Shown here one piece after another: positions 1-9,660 of a stretch of DNA of 64,000 nucleotides. How positions within the stretch are numbered: the stretch's first letter is position 1; each line of letters starts with the position of its first letter. Under the pieces are notes generated by a model that saw only the letters and a list, made by a program, of their open reading frames with translations, had not been told where the DNA came from and did not search any database. The position numbers were made by a program, and so were the translations under genes. The DNA is from Triangularia verruculosa. Lineage: Eukaryota; Ascomycota; Sordariomycetes; Sordariales; Podosporaceae. The stretch covers positions 124,001 through 188,000 of the forward strand of contig MU863877.1 of the NCBI GenBank assembly GCA_033296885.1, written 5' to 3'.

Positions 1-1010
1 TCATCGCCCTCCTCGGCCCCAACGGCGCAGGAAAAACCACCATCGTCAACCTCATCCGCGGCGAATTTCCCCCCTCCTCCGGCACCGTCTCCCTCCGAGG
101 CCAAAACATCTCGTCTTCCTCCTCGGCCAAATCCACAATTAACAGCGCCATCGGCGTCTGCCCCCAGTTCGACGCCCTCGACCTCCTCACCGCGCGCCAG
201 CACCTTTCTTTTTACGCCCGAATCAAGGGGATCCCGTCCAGCGAAATCGGCTTCAACATCGCCGAGGTTATGAAGCAAGTCGGTCTGGCTCCGTACGCGG
301 ACAGACTCGCGACGAAGCTGTCTGGGGGAAATAAGAGGAAGCTGTCGCTGGCGATTGCGCTGATGGGGAACCCGGCGGTGTTGGTGCTGGATGAGCCGAG
401 TAGTAGTATGGATGCGGCGGCGAAGAGGAGGATGTGGAGGGTGCTGAGTGAGATTGCGTCGGCGCCGGGGCGGTCGTTGCTGCTGACTACGCATAGTATG
501 GAGGAGGCTGATGCGCTTGCGACGAGGGCTGCGATTTTGGCGGGGGGGAGGATGCTGGCGCTGGGGACGACGGAGGAGTTGAGGAGGGAGTATAGTGATT
601 CTGTTTGCGTTCAGTTGGTGATGAAATCGGCGCCGAATTCTACGCTGGCAGAGGTGGAGAGGGTGGAAGGTTGGGTGAGGGAGCGGTTTGGGGAGGGGAC
701 GGTCTTTGAAGGGGCCAGTTTGGGGGGGCAGGTTAGGTTTGTGGTGCCGAGTTCTTTTGCAGAGGAAGGTTCTTCTAGGGCGCCGACTGTGGTGGGGGAG
801 GGGGAGGAGGTTTCGGCGGTGAAGGGGGGAGTGGGGAGGTTGATTGAGCTGTTGGAGGAGAATAAGGAGGTGTTGGGGGTGGGGGATTATACGGTGGGAG
901 CGCCGACGTTGGAGAGGGTGTTTTTGAGTGTGGTGAGGGATAATTATGTTGAGGAGGATGGAGAGGGGAAGGTGCCGGTTTGGAGGAGGTGGTTTGGGAG
1001 GGGGGGTTGA
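1..1010 (+). CDS. ABCA-subfamily ABC transporter, C-terminal part (partial)
   Basis: This is the 3' end of a gene that starts outside the window; the frame is open from base 3 and stops with TGA at 1008-1010. It encodes the last ATP-binding domain of an ABC transporter. Visible motifs are the Walker A sequence GPNGAGKTT (bases 15-41), a Q-loop region CPQFDALDLLT typical of the ABCA class, the signature LSGGNKRKLSLAIAL, Walker B VLVLDEPSSSMD and the switch histidine in TTHSMEEAD. About 140 residues follow the H-loop, as expected for the ABCA C-terminal regulatory domain. ABCA proteins are normally lipid transporters with two such domains; only the second is seen here, so substrate and membrane location are inference. 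The coding strand is C-rich up to about 270 and strongly G-rich after it. Confidence 0.9.
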   Translation, partial: IALLGPNGAGKTTIVNLIRGEFPPSSGTVSLRGQNISSSSSAKSTINSAIGVCPQFDALDLLTARQHLSFYARIKGIPSSEIGFNIAEVMKQVGLAPYADRLATKLSGGNKRKLSLAIALMGNPAVLVLDEPSSSMDAAAKRRMWRVLSEIASAPGRSLLLTTHSMEEADALATRAAILAGGRMLALGTTEELRREYSDSVCVQLVMKSAPNSTLAEVERVEGWVRERFGEGTVFEGASLGGQVRFVVPSSFAEEGSSRAPTVVGEGEEVSAVKGGVGRLIELLEENKEVLGVGDYTVGAPTLERVFLSVVRDNYVEEDGEGKVPVWRRWFGRGG

Positions 1011-1315
1011 GGGGGGTGTGGTGATGTGAGAAGGAAGAGACGTAGCTTTTTAAGTATAAGTCATAATGAGGAGAGAAGAAGGGGGATATAGTGGAAAGAA
1101 GATCTGAGAGTGGTGGATAAAAAGCAGAAGTTGGATAGGTTCTTTGTAATGAACTTCTTTTGTTGATACCTACTGTATTATGGAGATGAAGGGAAATTAT
1201 TAGAACAAAAAGGTTGCTCCGGCTCATTGCTCCTTGTGGCAATGGTTGATCACGGGGGTTCAGCCAGTGAATGGGGTATCACCATGCTCGAGCAGACGGT
1301 GAGATGTGCTAGGAT

Positions 1316-1391
1316 GAAATCAGGGGCGCGCGCGTGCTGACGGAGAGATGCTTGGATCGAAATCAGGGGCGCGCGCGCGCTGACAGAGATG
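1316..1391. repeat. 43-bp-period direct repeat with CG tract
   Basis: Two adjacent units begin with GAAATCAGGGGCGCGCGCG at 1316 and 1359 and end with a GCTGAC...AGAGATG segment. They differ by a few bases and by the length of the alternating CG run. This looks like a short tandem duplication. Confidence 0.8.
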
Positions 1392-1792
1392 TTGGGACGT
1401 CTGAAGACGGACAGGAATTGCGGTACTTGGACACGGTGAAGAGTACCTATCGCAGGGCCGAATCCTCGTTCACCCTAGCAGTTGCTCTAGTTTGACTACA
1501 TGGGGCAATGTCAAATAGGCTCGGTAGTCCAGAAGTTGGAGCAACGTCAAATGGGCCGCCTAGTCGCGAGAGAATAGGTTGTGGCTCACGTATTTGTCTG
1601 GTTTCGTCTGTAGGCGGTGTTTCTGATCGCCAGGCGAGGAGCGATGAAATCGGTTTTGTTGGTAGGCCTTGGGAGCAGCTAGCTGCTGCTGCGGTTCAAG
1701 TCTTCGACTCCTCGCGCCGGAACACCAATCACCAGCAACCCGTCGACATTCGGAAACCGATAGCCTTGCGCCTACCCACTCATACCAGCAAC

Positions 1793-1966
1793 ATGACCGA
1801 GAGAGGCGGGAAGGGAAAGTGGACTGATGAGAGCCACGAGGCTCTCATCGTAGCCTTGTGTAATGTCCTGGTACAAAATGGCATCAGTATTGCCAACCGC
1901 AGGGAGATCCTGGTGACAACTATGGCTCGCATGGGCGAACCATTCACCTGGGAAGCTATTCGGTAG
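1793..1966 (+). pseudogene. small SANT/Myb-like ORF, probably a gene fragment
   Basis: An ATG in good context (AACATGACC) opens 57 codons containing GKWTDESHEALIVALCNVL and ending in GEPFTWEAIR before a TAG. The segment W-T-D-E...ALIVAL followed by FTWEAI resembles the short helical Myb/SANT-like modules found in multiple copies in filamentous ascomycetes; that resemblance is from memory and is not strong. The stop overlaps a GTAGGT that could serve as a splice donor, so this may be the first exon of a decayed gene. Damaged copies of the same coding segment lie immediately downstream. Confidence 0.35.
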
Positions 1967-2210
1967 GTAGATCGCGCGCGCGCGGTCCAGGGGCGAGCCA
2001 TTCACCTGGGAGGCTGTTCAGCGGGTAGATGGCGCGCGCGCGGTCCAAAACGGCATCAGTATTGCAAACCAGAGGCTCTCATCGTGGCCCTATGCAATGT
2101 TCTAGTCCAGAACGGGATCAGCATTGCGAACCACAAGGAGATTGTGGTAACCACCATGGCTGCGAGCCATTCACCTGGGAAGCTGTTCAGTAGGGAGATG
2201 GCGCGCGCGA
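1838..2210 (+). repeat. patchwork duplication of the small ORF
   Basis: The segment starting GAGGCTCTCATCG at 1838 recurs at 2072 and encodes the same residues (EALIVALCNVLVQNGISIAN), but the later copy has lost about 7 bases after its ATGGCT and is frameshifted. A separate 53-base piece starting near GAGCCATTCACCTGGGA occurs three times (about 1936, 1995 and 2160), each time followed by GC-alternating sequence. A third partial copy of the CAAAA-GGCATCAGTATTG stretch lies near 2046. Confidence 0.8.
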
Positions 2211-5200
2211 ATTTGATCTGATGGCAACTTATCCAAGCTCTAAGAGCAAGGCGTATTGTTGCCGGTCCACTATATTCACTTGGGAGCACTTTTCCAGAGC
2301 AACCAGCCCTCACAGGTTGCTCCAGGGGGTCCATTGCCCATATATTTACTAGCGGTTTTGATAGCGTTGTTTAGTTTTGTTCTATTCATCACCTTTCCAT
2401 CCACTTCCTTGCTTGTGTCCCACACATATACGTGAACTTGACTTGAGGGCTGGCTTGTCGGCTGATACCACTAATTATCTCGAGCGCGTGCGAGAGAAGT
2501 TAATTCAATACTAGGTTCTACCACCACTTCTTTGAGGAGTATACCTAAATCTAATTCAAGAGCTAAGGTAGCCTGCCTGTCTATTCATGCACATCTATCA
2601 CTTACTCAAGCGCGCGCCTATTTGCTGCCCATTCAACATCTCCCTCCTCGCTAAGGCTCAATACCGACAGCAATGGAAGGCTTATTTAGCTTTAAGACTC
2701 TCTCCTTTGAGAGAACAAGTCTTCTTCAACCTTTGGGTTACGTGCAAGCTCTGCCTTTACCTCGCAGCCATTGCTGTTGGGGCCTGGCAAGAGTGCCCTA
2801 AGTGTTATGACTCGGACAAGATGGGTTTCATGCATCAGCCTCACAGCTTGACAGCTTCCCTCTAGCTAGTGGCTTTCTCAGGGGTTTCCACCTGGGAATT
2901 GTCTCTTCGGTTTACTGGTGTCTTTCTGGTGTAGAAGTTACGTGTGCGCGAGAGAGACACTTGATGGAGCGAGGAACACTAAGCTCAGAGTTGAAAGGTG
3001 TTGAAGAGCAAATGTACGATGCTCCCAGACTCGGGCTTTTCTTTTATTTTGATTGTATAAGGTGCTATGTAAGTGAGCTGGGCTATGGACGGGGGTGAGT
3101 TCCATGTTAGGACTGAGATTGGAAACGTGTTAACTATCATGCGGCGAACTAGGTAGGTGGTTACGGGTGATTTTACGAAGATTCTTATCGTCTTCGTTTT
3201 CTTGAATACATGTATTAACAGCCCACAGGAAAAACAACCCAGAGGAAAGGACATCCGTTAGCCTTATTTAGCTAGCTTTCTTCTTTCAAATATCCGGGCA
3301 GTAACTCAACCTCCTATCTCTCTTCCGTCTTAGTATCAGAACAAAAGAAATAGCCATCAACCTAGGCCCAGTGAATTTAGATACATACTCAGTCATTAAA
3401 CCAGAGCTAAATCATGCGAGTGCCACTAGCTCAAACATCGCTTATTTGCTCCTCGCTAGGATTGCTCTCGTTGTAGCAGTGCTCTCGTTCCACCACATAG
3501 TGGTCGTCAACGCCGTTCCAATGGTTTCGAGACGCTTGTCGCTTGGCCAGACAAACTGCAAAGAAGAATAGCGGTGGGTTGTGACTGGGATCAAGGTGCT
3601 CCGAAATGCGCTGAATCTGAGCCAGGGTATCTGTGCCATTCGAGCATTCTCGAACGACAGGAGACTATGTAGCTCAGCGGCCACAGAGCAAGCGCCCGCC
3701 GCCTCTGCCCTTGGCTTTCTAGACGCCTTTAAGTAAACCACGCCCTTCTTGGACTTGGGAATTCTAACCTTTCTGCGCCGATGGGAATGGAAGAGAGAGG
3801 GAATTTTGACGGGGGCACTTCAAGCTGTGCCCACTCAGCTAATACTTGAGCGCTCTTGGTCGGACGTTTCACGCACTTGCGAAGCACAAGTTGGTTTAAG
3901 CACTTACAGCATTTGCGATGAGAGAGCAATAAAAAAGCGGTATTAAGGAGAATGTATTGCGTAATGTCATCTCTCTGGAGCTCACTTTTATGAGGCAAAC
4001 AGCCCTCACCACTCTAGTTGCTCCTAGCCCACCACACCGTAAATACTCCCTGTGGTTTTCCGTAGCTCTATTTACTATATTTACCGATCCTTTAACCACT
4101 TTGACTTTGCTCCGTTGTGTCCCACGGAACACTACTCCTTTATCTAGCTGGTGTCAGCGTTTGGACTCAGGTGAGATGGAAAGGGGTAAAGAATCCGCTA
4201 TGGTTGGCCGGGTAACGGTAGACACCCCTTCTTTCTTCTGCTGTTATAGTGCAAATAAGTGCTTGGAAACATCTACGTTACATGTTTTGGCGACAAGTAT
4301 AATATCCGATTAATAGAATGTAAATAAAAAGGAGCTAGTATAAAGGGAGATCAGAGTTGAGGTTTGGTCAACTTTGCAAAATATGACTGACATTCAGGGT
4401 GCCTGAGGGCTAGTCTAAGTAATCATGAACGACTCTAAAGTTGCGAGCAATCTGCTGCAATTAAAGGCTGATATTAGAATATTCTGGAATGCGATTCACT
4501 TTTTTATCTGCTCCTACATTCCCTTTCATTAAAGCCAGTCGATATCAACCTTCCTTTTCCCGATTGCAGTATAAAGATCAGGTCACACAATTACCTAGCA
4601 TAAAAAGAAGGCGTCTTAGTATCTCATACCTAGGTAGGTGCCTAATTAGGTAACTTTGTTATCTTTATCTGTGACCCAGGACTATTCAGTCTACCATCCG
4701 TTGTACCTATGTACAGATAAATTTACTTGTTTTCGATCTTCTGGTATAAGTCATGTCTTTCGTCTTTGCTGATTTTCCATCTTTAACCTCTACGGATCAA
4801 AGTCCACACACTAATCAACTACTCTTCTCCCATTAGGTACCTACGTATTTCTCGGCCGCCGAGACGCAAGGCTCACGGCGCGCAATAGCCCAAGGATGTT
4901 GATGTCAAAGTTCGCACTAGAGAAAGAAGAGTAAAGTCGAAGCCGGCATGCTGGCCAAATGACTGGAGTGTCATCATTTTTGTCCATATTAGTACGCGCA
5001 AAGCAGAAAGCAGAAAGCCGACTGTCAGATGTGCCATCACACATGAAAACCCCGCGCTCATGCTCGAATAGCATACTCTCTTGAGAGCAACCCCTTGGGA
5101 GGGATGTATACATTACCTACCTACCTACCCTTAACCCTGGACAGCTCTTCATCTTGCGCTACGTCAACCTAGGCAACTTGCTCGGGCCTCTTCGCGCGGT

Positions 5201-6302
5201 GTTAGACATCTCTTTACCACTATCTGTGGCATTGAGTTCATGTACAGTGACCTCGACCAACCATTCTTCACCTCTTCGCAGTCTCTAGCCTTCAAGCATT
5301 GGCGCACACTCTTGAAGGAGCAAAATTGGCATGCTCTCGGGAAAAAGGCGCAACCGAAGGTCGGGAGCAGTATCATGTTTGTATGAATCCGCGCTTGTGC
5401 ACTAGTATGGTACCATACTAGCAAGAGCCCGCGTATGCGTCCGAGGAGTGTGTAGGTAGAGTTGGCGCTTGTAAGTGGCAGTGAAGGATGGAAGTCAGAA
5501 AGTCATGGAATTTTCAGCCTGTTCTGGCAAGAGGTAATTATGGAGCTGGTGGCTCTGGATATCTCGAAGAGATACCGTCCGTAAGTAATGTCGAGTTGGA
5601 GGAGATGGACAGACACTCATGTTCGCGTTCGTGCAGGCGTAGATTGACGTTTGCATGCTGTTAAAGAAGTGAACGGAGGATTCAAAATGGCTAGGTACCT
5701 ATGTTTCTATCTTCAGGTATTCCGGAGTTATGGATGGAGGAATGTCTCCAACATCTTGATATAGCGTTAGACAAATCTACGGTTCTTTTCTCTCCTCAAT
5801 GATCAGAAGTGAGATCCATTGATGCCTATTTGTGTGAAAGCTGACAGATCAGAATCGACTGGTTAAGATTGTAAACGAAAGAGTCAATCTCGTATAAGAT
5901 TGATGAGCTTACATGCTGTAGCAAACTAGCATCCACAACGATTGACTTAATTGTATAGCTACAACTTAGGTAGCCTTGAAGTCTTAGGCAACTTACTTTA
6001 GACAGTGACTTCTTCCACGGCTTGATAGGTAACTCACTTCTATCGCTGCAACGAGATACAAGCAAAGTCTTCAACACATTGCTCCTGTCTCCTGTGAAAT
6101 CTGCCACGCAACAGCAAGATCACTTTGCTCCGACTGCATAGTAACTTCCCTGATCAAAGGAGCAACCTCTCCAAAGCTTGCTCTCTCACATCGCTCCCAT
6201 TTTACTGCTCTTGGCTATAAGCCGAACTTTAACACCTCGGAGCTGGTCCCCAGAGCGTCCCATGCCCTAGATCTTCCGAGGGCTATATGACCGAGACACA
6301 TT

Positions 6303-6506
6303 CGCCTGCGCGCGATCGCGCGGGCAGCACCCACCGCAACATCAAGCCGCTTCTCAACGAGACCGCGCCTTTCAACAAGACGTGGTCTCGCTTTGCGGTC
6401 TAATCGCCTCCGCGCGGTCGCGCTGGCAGTACCCACCGCAACACCGAGCCGTTTCTCAGTGAGACCGCGCCTTTCAACAAGACGTGGTGTTGCTGTTGGT
6501 GTTGCC
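6303..6506. repeat. 102-bp tandem duplication
   Basis: Unit 1 (6303-6404) and unit 2 (6405-6506) start CGCCTGCGCGCG and CGCCTCCGCGCG and share ACCCACCGCAACA and GAGACCGCGCCTTTCAACAA (both near the 3' half) with scattered substitutions. The period is a multiple of three, so a reading frame could pass through both units, but no recognisable protein does. Confidence 0.85.
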
Positions 6507-6763
6507 GGCGGTGTTGCTGGTGCTGTTGTGGAGGCGAGTAAGGCTCCGGCGCTTGCTGCTGTTGAAGTAACGGAAGCTCAGGGTTTGTCTTCCCTCGTTT
6601 GGGCGTCTAATGCGGTTCTTCCCGCTTCGACACGTTCGGCGCTTGTTTGGGAGTAGTCTCCTCCCGAAGAAGACGACATAGTAGGCCTTCTTGCTGATTT
6701 GTGGCATGGGGACTAGCGTCTGAATTCAACGCGTGCACGCTCGAGATAGTTGATGGGAAGCAT

Positions 6764-7037
6764 GATGGCGCTCCAGCGCTCGGCTCACAGCCTTCTCTCA
6801 TGCCGCCGTTGACAAGCCGGCGCTCGTATCACTAGGTACTTTAGGTAGGTAGGTATACGCCTCGAAGAGGTGGTCATGGAGGTTGGTGATCCCTCAATCA
6901 AAGGCGCGCGCGCGCGAGATAACCGACCGCTCGCATAACGCCGAGCGAGACTTGGCCGCTCCTTGGTGAGGTGGAGTGAGGCGAGCCCGCCGAACGGCGG
7001 CATGAGAAGGCTGTGAGCCGAGTGTCTGGAATGCCAT
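6764..7037. repeat. imperfect inverted repeat with ~45-bp arms
   Basis: The left arm (6764-6810) and right arm (6994-7037) are reverse complements over the core CGGCTCACAGCCTTCT, then CATGCCGCCGTT; the left arm has two extra bases (CT) between these blocks. Similarity weakens outward through ATGGC..CCAG. The interior of about 185 bases carries TAGGTAGGTAGG and a CG-alternating tract. It could be a miniature inverted-repeat element, but I did not find clear target-site duplications. Confidence 0.6.
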
Positions 7038-8604
7038 TGTTCTTGAACGATTTGACTGCTCCTAATGAGGAGAGAGAAGGCGAGGGAATGAAAGGCTTAC
7101 GAACCTTGAGATATGTATTGCGAAATATCGAGTGTCAGCGGAGCAAGACGAGCTTGCTAGACGGTGTCAGATGTAAGGCGCGCGGGCGCAATAGTTGATG
7201 GCATGCATGGTGTTGTATCAGCGCAGCGCGATTGTTTATCGGGAGGAGAGAGCGAGTTGGCCGATTTGCAAAGCATTGCACGTGTGGCTGCGGGTGTGGA
7301 TTTTGGGATGGTAGACGTTTAAGGGGTAAAAACGTTTGTGGCTGGCCGGGCAACACAACACCAAAATCAGATTCAAGATGTCTATCCATAGAAGGCATCT
7401 TCCTTCTAAAATGCAGTTTTTGATGCTGGTTATTTCATGGTAGATTTTTTTGTCCTCAAGCTTCTGCCCACCTCCGGCTACCGCAACCATAGGCGTATGC
7501 ATATTCTCTCAGCAGATTGCCGTAACTTCATGCTACCGACGAGCCAAGTACTAAGCGTACACTCTCAAATGTGGCATATCGTTCAAGATACCAGAGTGTG
7601 ACTCCATTTCATAGAAGACTGCAAATCAACAACTTCCTCTTATTCTTTCATGTGTGTCTTTGGAAGATTGGGTTCGGATGGCCAGATTTCAGGGGTAAAA
7701 ACAAAGATGTGCTTCGGCCGGAGCAACGCCTGACTCTTGGCAGACAAACAACTAATAGAATACAATATTGACTTTGCAATTTGCTCCAGACATTGCTTTC
7801 ATGCTCCGAGGTGTTGTTGATGAGTTGCTCGCTGGGGCATCGGGGTTAGAAATTTCTTAATAGCAAGATTGTTGATGTCGCGAATGCCCCAGGGATCAAG
7901 GTCATGAGACTTTAGACCATATTAGATTCCACTTTTAGCTGTGTAAGGTAGTACTATAGGGCGAATAAATGATGTCTTACTGTTTTCTAAGTCTCTCGTC
8001 GCTTTTCACTGTTTCAATATCTGCCATCAGATCTGACAGCATTTAGACAGGTTTGCTACAAGTGTGGGTGTGCCTCAATATGCTTCTACACACTTCTACT
8101 TGAGCCACAACTCGGGTTTAAGGGCTAAAAAGACCTTTAAAAGCAATCCTCTCCGGAGACAGAGGATCCGGATTGGGCCCCTGCGTGCATCTATATTATC
8201 GATGAACCGAGCCAGCGGTTGCTTTACTGGGAAAAGAGTTTGTAGGCAAGATAGAATGGAGGAGCAATCAAAAAGCTTGACAGAGCCTTGCCCATTAGCT
8301 AGCTAGGTAAAATGTGAAGTAGACAAATGTAGGGAGGTTGAATGATGATAAAGTGAGCTTCTTCACCGTCAATGTTGCTTTCTTGTAGGTGCTGCTCCCA
8401 AGTTGTTCCTATGATAGCAAGGAGCAACAAGCGGGAACCGGGACTTGGTTAATTTTCTCTTGCCTTGTCTCCTATCCAACATGATGATATGATGGTAGGT
8501 AATTAAATTGCAAGAGGTAGGTAACGCAGACGCAAAAAATGAAGATGGATGGGAACGAAGTGCTTGCTTAGATTATGTCAAAAGACGAACTGAGAGATGG
8601 CTTC

Positions 8605-9660
8605 TCATGGGCCAAAGATCCGCGTAATCGTCGACTTGGGTAAGCAATAGACCTCATCAACAAGTTCCAGGCCAGGATAGCCCAATAAGCTCAGCCCGGT
8701 GATGCCAAAGAGTGTATGCCAAACATCCACCATATCGCCTGGCCGGTCCGAGATGCCACCTTTCTCAGTGTCTTGACACTGTAGGATAAAGTGGATGAGC
8801 TTGTCCCGGTCGATCCACTGCGTCTTGCCAATCATTTCCAGACTGCTCAAGACCCACCAGCTGTAACAGACGTCTTCCCTCTTCTCTGGTCGGCCATTCA
8901 AGCCGCCGTTGGCAAGCTGTCTTTCGCTCAGCCACTTTCCTAGCCGCTCCTTGTCGATGAGGTCTTGCCTCTTGGCAATCGTTAAGCTCGCCACACATGT
9001 GAAGATTTGGCCCGAATGAGACTCGGCACCGGGGCTGACTCCATAACCTCCATCGAAGTTGGCACATGCCGCGACATAGTCGACGGCTTTATCGACATCG
9101 ATCAAGTGCATGAGGCCAAGGAGTGACAGAGCATTGAAGGCACCATACAGAAAGCGAGTGTCCTCCTCGCCCCACTCGTCACCGGCAAATGTTCCAGTTT
9201 GTCGGTTCTGAAGGTTGGCAATATCTGCATTGATGGATGGGGTCAGTAACTCGCAATAGGACAAACTTTCCCAGTGGTGCGAATACGACGCACATTCTCC
9301 TACTTGGGCCTTCCCCTTCCCTCGTGACTCCAGCTCATCAAAAGCATCGACCATTGCTAGGATCTGCACTGCGCTGACAGTTGAGAGCATGTGAGCATCG
9401 TGGCCGGGGGCTGCACCGAAGCCGCCACTTTCGTGTTGACATGAGAGCACAAAGTCGATGGTCTCGGACCGTGGCAGGCCTTCGGGTACGCCGAGCAGGT
9501 GTAAGGCTGTCAAACCCCAGTACACACCGTTGAGCCGCAGGTGTTCCGTAAGCCAGTAGTCATATTCGTCTTTTCGGGTGTCCAGACTTTGGATGTATTT
9601 GACGTGAGCAGAAGTGGCGAGCTTGAGCTCTTCAGGAAGTTGTTGGAAAGTGTCCGTCAT
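8605..9660 (-). CDS. BET2: Rab geranylgeranyltransferase (type II) beta subunit
   Basis: Catalytic beta subunit of the enzyme that attaches geranylgeranyl groups to the C-terminal cysteines of Rab GTPases. Exons on the minus strand are 9660-9294 and 9224-8605, with a 69-nt intron at 9293-9225 (GTGCGT donor, TGCAG acceptor), giving 328 residues, close to the roughly 325 of the yeast enzyme. Support includes the opening YIQSLDTRKDEYDYWLTEHL, repeated prenyltransferase motifs (CQHESGGFGAAPG, NFDGGYGVSPGAESHSGQI, QLANGGLNGRPEKREDVCYS) and the probable zinc ligands D and C in REDVCYSWW and H in DVWHTLFG. The start at 9660 (MTDTF) is preferred over an in-frame ATG 25 codons upstream because the family begins just before this motif. 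The intron is a multiple of three with no stop, so retention would add 23 residues before the FAGDEWGEEDTRF repeat. Confidence 0.95.
   Translation of the reverse strand: MTDTFQQLPEELKLATSAHVKYIQSLDTRKDEYDYWLTEHLRLNGVYWGLTALHLLGVPEGLPRSETIDFVLSCQHESGGFGAAPGHDAHMLSTVSAVQILAMVDAFDELESRGKGKAQVGECASYSHHWESLSYCELLTPSINADIANLQNRQTGTFAGDEWGEEDTRFLYGAFNALSLLGLMHLIDVDKAVDYVAACANFDGGYGVSPGAESHSGQIFTCVASLTIAKRQDLIDKERLGKWLSERQLANGGLNGRPEKREDVCYSWWVLSSLEMIGKTQWIDRDKLIHFILQCQDTEKGGISDRPGDMVDVWHTLFGITGLSLLGYPGLELVDEVYCLPKSTITRIFGP

Larger units (their letters stand above)
4174..7728. repeat. diverged dispersed repeat: GGATGG...GGGGTAAAAAC...GGCCGGGCAAC
   Basis: Three stretches share the same ordered blocks: 4174-4220 (GATGG, GGGGTAAAGAA, GGCCGGGTAAC), 7293-7355 (GGATGG, GGGGTAAAAACG, GGCCGGGCAAC) and 7669-7728 (GGATGG, GGGGTAAAAACA, GGCCGGAGCAAC). 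The spacers are similar in length but diverged. I infer old copies of one short element; its type is unknown. The coordinates given span all three copies and the unrelated DNA between them. Confidence 0.45.
1011..8604. other. gene-poor, repeat-scarred island
   Basis: No convincing protein gene spans this 7.6-kb stretch; its open frames are short and overlap on both strands. It holds alternating CG tracts (for example near 1325, 1367, 1971, 2030, 6305 and 6904), duplicated fragments of one small ORF, a 102-bp tandem duplication, an inverted repeat, scattered TAGG/CCTA repeats and many copies of GAGCAA or TTGCTC. I read it as decayed mobile or duplicated DNA rather than one intact element, because no transposase, reverse transcriptase or long terminal repeat could be recognised. 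Confidence 0.6.

Noticed and set aside
775..1242. Proline-rich 155-codon frame on the minus strand
   Set aside because: It is antisense to the G-rich 3' end of the ABC transporter; the composition is a by-product of that skew.
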